A stretch of 5,040 nucleotides of DNA from an uncultured Burkholderiales bacterium (lineage in GTDB: Bacteria; Pseudomonadota; Gammaproteobacteria; Burkholderiales; Burkholderiaceae_E). Of the stretch, positions 1 to 5,040 are shown piece after piece. The notes beneath the pieces are model-generated. The model saw nothing but the letters and a program-made list of their open reading frames with translations. It was not told the DNA's origin and ran no database searches. How positions within the stretch are numbered: the stretch's first letter is position 1; every line of letters begins with the position of its first letter. The stretch covers positions 1-5,040 of the forward strand of contig CAIKZV010000211.1 in NCBI GenBank assembly GCA_903831925.1, read 5' to 3'. Position numbers and translations under genes: made by a program.

Positions 1-3000
1 CTGCATTCGCCGCCCGGTCTTTGCGACCGTCCTGTCCCTGGTCCTGATGCTGCTGGGCGCGGTCTGCTACGACCGGCTATCGGTGCGCGAATATCCCAAG
101 ATCGACCTGCCGGTGGTCACGGTCGACACCAAATATCTGGGTGCCTCGGCCGAGATCGTCGAGACGCAGGTCACCAAGGTCATGGAAGACTCGATTGCCG
201 GTATCGAGGGGGTCGACGTTCTGACCTCGATCTCGCGACCCGAGCAAAGCCAGATCACCGTGCGATTCCGACTCGATCGCGAGCCCGACTCGGCTGCCGC
301 CGATGTCCGTGACCGTGTCTCGCGCGTACGCCAGCGACTGCCGGTGGATATCCTTGAGCCGGTGATCGCCAAGGTCGAGGCCGATGCCACGCCGGTCATC
401 TGGCTGGCGTTCTCGAGCGACACCATGAACACGCTCGACATCACCGACTATGTCAGCCGCAACATCAAGCCCAAGATCCAGACCCTGCCGGGTGCGGCCG
501 AAGTTCGCATTTTCGGCGAGCGTCGCTATGCCATGCGCATCTGGCTTGATCCCGAGCGCCTGGCGGCCTTTCGACTGACGCCGCTCGATGTCGAAGACGC
601 ACTGCGCCGCCAGAATGTCGAGATCCCCTCGGGGCGCATCGAAAGCGCCCAGCGTGAATTCACGGTGGTCTCGCGCACCGATCTGCAGCGGGCGCAGGAG
701 TTCGAGCAGGTCATCGTCAAGACCGTCAACAACTACGCGGTGCGAATCGGCGATGTCGCCAAGGTGCGCGTAGCACCGCAGGACGAGCGCAGCATCGTGC
801 GGCTCAATGGTCGCGATGCGATTTCAGTCGGCATCATCAAGCAGGCGACTGCCAATCCGCTGGTGCTCTCGAATGCGGTTCGCCAGCAATTGCCCAACAT
901 CCAGGCCGATCTGCCGCCGGGTGTGACCGTGCAGGTCGCCAACGACAATTCGGTCTTCATCGACCGTTCGATCAAGTCGGTGTTCCAGACCATCCTTGAG
1001 GCGGTCGCACTGGTCGCTATCGTGATTCTGGTCTTTCTGCATTCTTTCCGTGCAAGCCTGATTCCGCTGATCACGATCCCGGTGTGTCTGGTGACCACTT
1101 TCGGTCTGATGTATGCGGCCGGCTTCACGATCAACACCCTCACGCTGCTGGCTCTGGTGCTGGCGATCGGTCTGGTGGTCGATGACGCGATCGTGGTGCT
1201 CGAAAACATCTATCGCCATGTCGAGGAGGGCATGTCGCCCACGGCCGCGGCCTTCAAGGGCATCCGGGAAGTGGGCTTTGCGGTGATCGCGATGACCCTG
1301 ACCCTGGCGGCGGTGTATGCGCCGGTGGCCTTTACGCCGGGGCGCACCGGGAGGCTGTTCATCGAGTTTGCCCTGACGCTGGCCGGCGCTGTGATCGTCT
1401 CGGGGTTTGTCGCGCTCACGCTGTCGCCGATGATGTGCGCGAGGCTTCTCAAGCATCACACCAAACGAAACTTCATCAGCTCGGTCATCGAAGGCGCGCT
1501 CGATGGCATCACCCGCGGCTATGCGGCGGCCCTGCGATTCACGCTTCGTCATCGCTGGCTGATCCTGCTCATTTATGTCGCGATTGCGGCGGCCTGCTAT
1601 CAGCTCGCCACGACCATGAAGCGCGAGCTCTCGCCCACCGAAGATCGCGGCACGATCCTGTCGATCATCAATGGCCCCGATGGCGCCTCGATCGGCTACA
1701 CGCTCAAGTACGGCAAGCAGCTCGAGGAGATCGCCAAGTCGATTCCCGAGATCGACCGCGCCTTCGTCGTGGCCGGCAATCCCACGGTCGCCCAGGGCAT
1801 CGCCTTCTGGCGACTGACCGACTGGGACGAGCGCACCCGCAAGGTCCCGGACATCCTGAAAGAGCTGCAGCCCAAGCTGCTGGCGGTGCCGGGCGTGCTC
1901 GCCTTTGCGGTGGCGCCGCCCTCGCTGGGTCAGCCGGCGCGCGAGCGACCGATCAACTTCGTGGTGCTTAGCACCGATCCGCCCGACAAGCTTGCCCGCA
2001 CAGTCGGGCCGATGATCCGCGAACTTCAGCAATGGCAGGGGCTGCAGGGCGTCGACAGCGATTTGCGGCTGAACAAGCCCGAGCTGCGCCTGACCATCGA
2101 CCGTGACCGGGCGGCCGACGCCGGCATCCAGGTCGAAGCCATTGGGCGCGCGGTCGAGACCATGCTTGGCGGACGTCAGGTCACCCGCTACAAGCGCAGC
2201 GGAGAACAGTACGACGTGATCGTTCAGCTCGAGCCGTCTGCCCGCAATTCACCTCAGGATATCGCGGCGATTTTCGTGCGGGGCCGCAATGACGCGATGG
2301 TGCCGCTCTCCAGCCTGGTCGAATGGAAAGAGTCGGTCAGCCCGCGCGAGCTCAATCACTTTGCGCAGCGCCGGGCGGTCACGATCACCGCCAACCTCGC
2401 GCCCGGCACCTCGCTCGGTGAAGCGGTCGAATACCTCGAGGCCAGCGCCAAGAAGCACCTGCCGGGCGGCTATGCAATCGACTACAACGGCCAGACCCGC
2501 GAGTTCAAGGAGTCGTCGTCGGCCCTGGCGCTCACCTTCATCCTTGCGCTCGGCTTCATCTATCTGGTCCTCGCCGCCCAGTTCGAGAGCTTCATCGATC
2601 CCTTCATCATCATGCTGACGGTGCCGCTGGCCATGACCGGCGCGCTCGGCCTGTTGCAATGGACCGGCGGGACGCTCAATGTCTACAGCCAGATCGGTCT
2701 GATCACGCTGGTGGGCCTGATCACCAAGCACGGGATCCTGATCGTCGAATTTGCCAATCAGCTGCGCGATGAGGGCAAGTCGATTCGAGACGCGGTGGTC
2801 GAGGGCGCTGCCCTGCGCCTGCGCCCGATTCTGATGACCACCGGCGCGATGGTGCTCGGCGCAGTGCCGCTGGCCCTGGCCCATGGCGCCGGCGCCGAGA
2901 GCCGCATCCAGATCGGCATGGTGATCGTCGGCGGCATGACGCTTGGCACCATTCTGACCCTTTTCGTCGTGCCCACCTTCTACACCCTGCTGACCAGCCG

Positions 3001-3160
3001 GCTTCGCGACAGCAGCGAAAAGTCCGACCGTGCGATGGCCGAGGCCAATGCGTCGACCTCGGGCGAGGGCGCTGCGGTGGCGGGCGGACCCGAGGGGTCG
3101 ATGCCGCCTGAATCACCGCGCCTGCCGGTTCCCGGCTCGAGCCCCGCGGCCGGTTCATGA
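1..3160 (+). CDS. RND (HAE1/AcrB-type) multidrug efflux permease, 5' partial
   Basis: This is an inner-membrane proton/drug antiporter of the AcrB/MexB class. Such pumps act as trimers with a periplasmic adaptor and an outer-membrane channel to export drugs, solvents or other toxic molecules. The open frame enters from the left edge (first full codon at base 2, reading CIRRPVFATVLSLVL). The ATG at 47 therefore lies inside TM1, and only about 5-10 N-terminal residues should be missing. Counting that ATG as residue 1, the family layout is complete: TM1, a periplasmic domain (about 15-310), TM2-TM6 (about 313-470), TM7 (about 504-522), a second periplasmic domain (to about 825), and TM8-TM12 (826-982). 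The proton-relay residues are present: D379/D380 in VVDDAIVVLEN and K894 in GLITKHGILIVEF, matching AcrB D407/D408/K940. The frame is unbroken. The last ~55 residues form an unusual Pro/Ser/Gly/Ala-rich cytoplasmic tail. The adaptor gene is probably upstream, outside the window (inference). The substrate cannot be deduced, so no symbol is given. Confidence 0.96.
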   Translation, partial: CIRRPVFATVLSLVLMLLGAVCYDRLSVREYPKIDLPVVTVDTKYLGASAEIVETQVTKVMEDSIAGIEGVDVLTSISRPEQSQITVRFRLDREPDSAAADVRDRVSRVRQRLPVDILEPVIAKVEADATPVIWLAFSSDTMNTLDITDYVSRNIKPKIQTLPGAAEVRIFGERRYAMRIWLDPERLAAFRLTPLDVEDALRRQNVEIPSGRIESAQREFTVVSRTDLQRAQEFEQVIVKTVNNYAVRIGDVAKVRVAPQDERSIVRLNGRDAISVGIIKQATANPLVLSNAVRQQLPNIQADLPPGVTVQVANDNSVFIDRSIKSVFQTILEAVALVAIVILVFLHSFRASLIPLITIPVCLVTTFGLMYAAGFTINTLTLLALVLAIGLVVDDAIVVLENIYRHVEEGMSPTAAAFKGIREVGFAVIAMTLTLAAVYAPVAFTPGRTGRLFIEFALTLAGAVIVSGFVALTLSPMMCARLLKHHTKRNFISSVIEGALDGITRGYAAALRFTLRHRWLILLIYVAIAAACYQLATTMKRELSPTEDRGTILSIINGPDGASIGYTLKYGKQLEEIAKSIPEIDRAFVVAGNPTVAQGIAFWRLTDWDERTRKVPDILKELQPKLLAVPGVLAFAVAPPSLGQPARERPINFVVLSTDPPDKLARTVGPMIRELQQWQGLQGVDSDLRLNKPELRLTIDRDRAADAGIQVEAIGRAVETMLGGRQVTRYKRSGEQYDVIVQLEPSARNSPQDIAAIFVRGRNDAMVPLSSLVEWKESVSPRELNHFAQRRAVTITANLAPGTSLGEAVEYLEASAKKHLPGGYAIDYNGQTREFKESSSALALTFILALGFIYLVLAAQFESFIDPFIIMLTVPLAMTGALGLLQWTGGTLNVYSQIGLITLVGLITKHGILIVEFANQLRDEGKSIRDAVVEGAALRLRPILMTTGAMVLGAVPLALAHGAGAESRIQIGMVIVGGMTLGTILTLFVVPTFYTLLTSRLRDSSEKSDRAMAEANASTSGEGAAVAGGPEGSMPPESPRLPVPGSSPAAGS
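3157..3160 (+). promoter_or_regulatory. ATGA stop/start overlap (translational coupling site)
   Basis: The dnaQ start ATG (3157-3159) and the pump stop TGA (3158-3160) share bases. The 17 bases upstream are GC-rich and contain no AGGAG-like sequence. Initiation of dnaQ probably relies on ribosomes finishing the pump frame and reinitiating. The overlap is seen directly; the coupling is inferred from how such overlaps usually behave. Confidence 0.6.
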
Positions 3161-3864
3161 GGCAAGTCGTTCTCGATACCGAGACCACCGGGCTCGCGGC
3201 CGATCAGGGCCATCGGATCATCGAGATCGGCTGCCTCGAGATTGTCGCCAGGCGCCTGACCGGCCGCACCCTGCATGTCTATCTGAACCCCGAGCGCGAA
3301 GTCGATGAGGCGGCGACCGAGGTGCACGGCATGACCTGGGACGATCTGCGCGACAAGCCGCGCTTTGCCGAGATCGCCGATCGGCTGCTTGCCTTCGTCG
3401 ATGGCGCGCAGGTGCTGATCCACAACGCAGCCTTCGATCTTTCTTTTCTCGATGCCGAACTTGCCCGTGTCGGCGGCGGACGGTTTCGGGCCAGCTGCGC
3501 GAGCGTGCTCGATACGCTGCTGATGGCCCGCGAGCTGCACCCCGGAAAACGCAATTCGCTCGACGCCCTGTGTGATCGCTATGGGGTCTCGAATGCCCAG
3601 CGTACCCTGCACGGTGCGCTGCTCGACTCTGAGCTGCTCGCCGAGGTCTATCTGGCCATGACCCGCGGCCAGGACAGCTTTGCGATGGCGCTCGACGATC
3701 AGCCCTCCGGCAAGACCGATGCGCAGCAGTTGCACTGGCCGCCCAAGGGGCTTCGCGTGGTGGCACCCAGCGCGCTCGAGTTGTCAGACCATCAGGCGGC
3801 GCTCGCCGCTATCGAAAAGGATCGGCGAAAGCCGACCCTGTGGGGCACATCGAGCCCCGCCTAG
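3157..3864 (+). CDS. dnaQ: DNA polymerase III epsilon subunit (3'-5' proofreading exonuclease)
   Basis: Epsilon removes misincorporated nucleotides during replication, bound in the Pol III core between the alpha polymerase and theta or the clamp. The 235-residue product is close to E. coli epsilon (243). All DEDDh exonuclease motifs are visible: Exo I DTETTG with D7 and E9, Exo II HNAAFDLSFLDAEL with D94, and Exo III HGALLDSELL with H152 and D157. These match E. coli D12, E14, D103, H162 and D167. The segment VHGMTWDDL (from V56) and the KRNSLDALCDRYGV block (from K131) are also characteristic. After the exonuclease domain, GQDSFAM (171-177) sits where E. coli has its clamp-binding QTSMAF. 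The C-terminal stretch LRVVAPS...TLW (199-229) resembles the alpha-binding tail, which favours true epsilon over a stand-alone DnaQ-like exonuclease. The ATG overlaps the pump stop codon as ATGA and has no clear Shine-Dalgarno, suggesting translational coupling. The neighbour rnhA, often found beside dnaQ in proteobacteria, is not adjacent here. Confidence 0.97.
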   Translation: MRQVVLDTETTGLAADQGHRIIEIGCLEIVARRLTGRTLHVYLNPEREVDEAATEVHGMTWDDLRDKPRFAEIADRLLAFVDGAQVLIHNAAFDLSFLDAELARVGGGRFRASCASVLDTLLMARELHPGKRNSLDALCDRYGVSNAQRTLHGALLDSELLAEVYLAMTRGQDSFAMALDDQPSGKTDAQQLHWPPKGLRVVAPSALELSDHQAALAAIEKDRRKPTLWGTSSPA

Positions 3865-3909
3865 CGGTCAGGGTTTTACTCAACTTTGCGCCTCGGGTCG
3901 GCTTGACCG
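3865..3909. repeat. Interrupted inverted repeat downstream of dnaQ
   Basis: The left arm CGGTCAGG (3865-3872) is the inverse complement of CTTGACCG (3902-3909) at 7 of 8 positions, and the eighth can pair as G-U in RNA. The arms are separated by 29 bases. The left arm starts immediately after the dnaQ TAG. The right arm contains TTGACC, similar to a sigma70 -35 box. It could be an operator, part of an RNA structure, or chance. It is not a standard rho-independent terminator, because the loop is long and no T-run follows the right arm. Confidence 0.25.
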
Positions 3910-3920
3910 GGGCGATCCGC

Positions 3921-3926
3921 TAAAAT
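3921..3926 (+). promoter_or_regulatory. Possible sigma70 -10 element for the DUF2863-like gene
   Basis: TAAAAT matches the TATAAT consensus at 5 of 6 positions and is one of the few AT-rich stretches in the gap. It lies 39 bases before the TTG start. The -35 side is poor: TTGACC at 3903-3908 is a good hexamer but only 12 bases away, while the standard 17-base spacing falls on TCGGCT (3898-3903), which matches at only 3 of 6 positions. The call rests on the -10 element and its position alone. Confidence 0.35.
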
Positions 3927-3951
3927 CATCGACTTATCGTCGGCACAGACC

Positions 3952-3957
3952 GGAAGG
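3952..3957 (+). promoter_or_regulatory. Ribosome binding site supporting the TTG start at 3966
   Basis: GGAAGG is a purine-rich Shine-Dalgarno-like sequence ending 8 bases before the TTG codon at 3966-3968, which is near-ideal spacing. The reading frame has an in-frame TAA at 3921 and no ATG, GTG or TTG codon between it and 3966. The site therefore decides the start. Confidence 0.7.
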
Positions 3958-3965
3958 CCGTCTCC

Positions 3966-5040
3966 TTGAAAGCAACTCGTCATCCGCGCTCCGGGCGCGA
4001 CCGCAAATCCCATCTGTCCGCCGATGCCGAGCGACTGGTCGCCGCAGCGCTGGGTCTGGCCAATTCGGGCAGTCGCGTCGAAGACGCCTTCTGGGATGCC
4101 CAACTCGCGCAGCGCATCGAACGCCTGCTCGATACCGGCCATCCGCAATCGATCTACGACTCGCTCGATCGCCTTCACCAGACCGACACCGAGGCCTATG
4201 GCGCGCTGATCGAATCGGTCGAGACCGCCTCCGAGTCGCTGGTGCTCGAGGTCGACGGCCAGCGCTGGGACGTGCTGCTGGTGGCCGCACCGGTGGTCGC
4301 CTGGACGCGCTTTCGAATCCCGTCGGGGCCGATTGCCGCCGATGTCGCGACGACGCTGTCGGCGCACTGGCAGGCGCATGTCCTGGCCGCCGATGTCCGC
4401 TTCCGGCTGTCGCCCTATCTTTACAGCGTCGATCAGCTGCCTCGCGATTTCAGCGAATTGCGCAAGCTCGCGCGCAAGCTCGGTCAGTCGGCGATCGGCA
4501 ATGGCGCACAAGCCTCAAAGCTTGATCTGAAATCGCTGCCCGAGACCGCCGAAATGCTCGCCGACAGCCGATTTCTGCTCGCGGCAGTAGCCTCTCCCGC
4601 GGGCGGGGCGCTGTTTCGCTGGCAAAGCGTCGATTCGCCCGAGCATGCCTCGCGGGTGCATTGTCTCGAACAGTGGATTGCGCAGGCGCGCCCAACGATC
4701 GAATCGCTGCTGCCCGGCTGTGGCTTCGAATGCCTGCTGCCCGATGCTTATCACATCAATCTGCGCGAGGCCGACCGTCGGGTTCGGCCCTATGCCGTCA
4801 AGGCCGGCGTGCACTTTCTCACCCATGCGCTCGATCTCGAGCCGGATGGCGTCAAAGCGACGGTCGCGCCCTTTGGCGAGGGCCGCATCGATGAATACCG
4901 GGTTGGCCTGTCGATCGGCGACAGCGAGGAAGTCGCTCAGGGGGTGGTCTGGCCGCTGCTCGGCGCCGAGTCCGAGCTTGATGATCCGACACCGCTCGAA
5001 CGGATCCGCGAGACGCTGCGCGAAGCCGGCGTGACCGAGA
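3966..5040 (+). CDS. DUF2863-like conserved protein of unknown function, 3' partial, TTG start
   Basis: The frame is open from the TTG at 3966 to the right edge (358 codons) with no stop. It is strongly coding-like and has a good ribosome binding site. I recognise it from memory as resembling the DUF2863 family of Burkholderiales. Matching blocks include ADAERLVAAALGLANSGSRVED (from A19, split as ADAERLVAAA and GLANSGSRVED), VVAWTRFRIPSGP (110-122), SPYLYSVDQLPR (149-160), LPETAEMLADSRF (191-203), CLEQWIAQARP (233-243), LLPGCGFECLLPDAY (248-262), READRRVRP (267-275) and DEYRVG (309-314). Its function is unknown. No signal peptide or membrane segment is visible, so it is probably cytoplasmic. 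The N-terminus is basic (MKATRHPRSGRDRK). The only cysteines visible are C233, C252 and C256. The family is usually about 390-420 residues as I recall, so some 30-60 residues should lie beyond the edge. It is separated from dnaQ by 101 bases and is probably transcribed at least partly on its own. Confidence 0.85.
   Translation, partial: MKATRHPRSGRDRKSHLSADAERLVAAALGLANSGSRVEDAFWDAQLAQRIERLLDTGHPQSIYDSLDRLHQTDTEAYGALIESVETASESLVLEVDGQRWDVLLVAAPVVAWTRFRIPSGPIAADVATTLSAHWQAHVLAADVRFRLSPYLYSVDQLPRDFSELRKLARKLGQSAIGNGAQASKLDLKSLPETAEMLADSRFLLAAVASPAGGALFRWQSVDSPEHASRVHCLEQWIAQARPTIESLLPGCGFECLLPDAYHINLREADRRVRPYAVKAGVHFLTHALDLEPDGVKATVAPFGEGRIDEYRVGLSIGDSEEVAQGVVWPLLGAESELDDPTPLERIRETLREAGVTE

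Noticed and set aside
824..2032. A 402-codon open frame on the minus strand inside the pump gene
   Set aside because: It lies wholly antisense to a clear RND permease. Its product is rich in R, D, H, G and Q with no recognisable domain, which is typical of the antisense of GC-rich coding DNA.
2249..2884. A 211-codon minus-strand open frame under the second half of the pump
   Set aside because: It has the same antisense-shadow composition and matches no family. The opposite strand encodes TM8-TM11 of the pump.
2885..2896. Perfect 12-bp palindrome GGCGCCGGCGCC
   Set aside because: It encodes a Gly-Ala-Gly-Ala stretch within the conserved TM11-TM12 loop of the pump and is explained by GC-rich codon choice.
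2980..3735. A 251-codon minus-strand open frame spanning the pump-dnaQ junction
   Set aside because: It covers the exonuclease motifs of dnaQ in antisense and has no domain of its own.
3842..3877. Possible rho-independent terminator after dnaQ: GGGGC/GCCCC stem (3842-3846/3854-3858), or CCGC/GCGG (3857-3860/3864-3867), followed by TTTT
   Set aside because: The stems are only 4-5 bp. The four-T run at 3874-3877 is separated from the first stem by 15 bases and from the second by 6. This does not meet the usual pattern.
3876..4511. A 211-codon minus-strand frame opposite the DUF2863-like gene
   Set aside because: The plus-strand frame from the TTG at 3966 carries recognisable conserved blocks and a ribosome binding site, whereas this one has neither.
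3680..4525. A 281-codon plus-strand frame bridging the end of dnaQ and the start of the next gene
   Set aside because: It is out of frame with both recognised proteins, and its product is Arg/Ser/Pro-rich with no family resemblance, so it is a shadow.
1..5040. Search for tRNA genes, CRISPR repeats, insertion-sequence ends, toxin-antitoxin or defence genes
   Set aside because: Nothing of these kinds was seen. The window is filled by three recognisable genes and one short gap, so no new system is claimed.

Overview
The window reads as ordinary chromosomal DNA from a GC-rich betaproteobacterium, most likely of the order Burkholderiales. Three points support this: the base composition (roughly 60-65% G+C by eye), a HAE1-type RND pump of proteobacterial type, and a protein resembling the DUF2863 family, which I know mainly from Burkholderiales. 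No phage, insertion sequence, CRISPR array, tRNA or rRNA gene was seen. All three genes lie on the + strand, and they fill almost the whole window.

Layout: (1) From the left edge to 3160 runs a nearly complete inner-membrane RND multidrug efflux permease. It lacks only its first few codons, and its proton-relay residues are intact. (2) At 3157-3864, overlapping the pump stop codon by the four bases ATGA, is dnaQ. It encodes the proofreading 3'-5' exonuclease (epsilon) subunit of DNA polymerase III and is complete, with all catalytic motifs. (3) A 101-base gap (3865-3965) holds an interrupted inverted repeat, a possible -10 element and a good Shine-Dalgarno sequence. (4) From 3966 to beyond the right edge runs a TTG-initiated gene for a DUF2863-like protein of unknown function. 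It is easily missed because it has no ATG near its start and no stop codon inside the window.

How the genes work together: the pump and dnaQ look translationally coupled and are probably co-transcribed, although their jobs (drug or solvent export and replication fidelity) have no obvious link. The DUF2863-like gene appears to have its own translation start and possibly its own promoter. I found no convincing evidence of a new biological system. The points most worth a second look are the pump-dnaQ overlap, the odd Pro/Ser/Gly-rich tail on the pump, and the uncharacterised DUF2863-like protein with its clustered cysteines.
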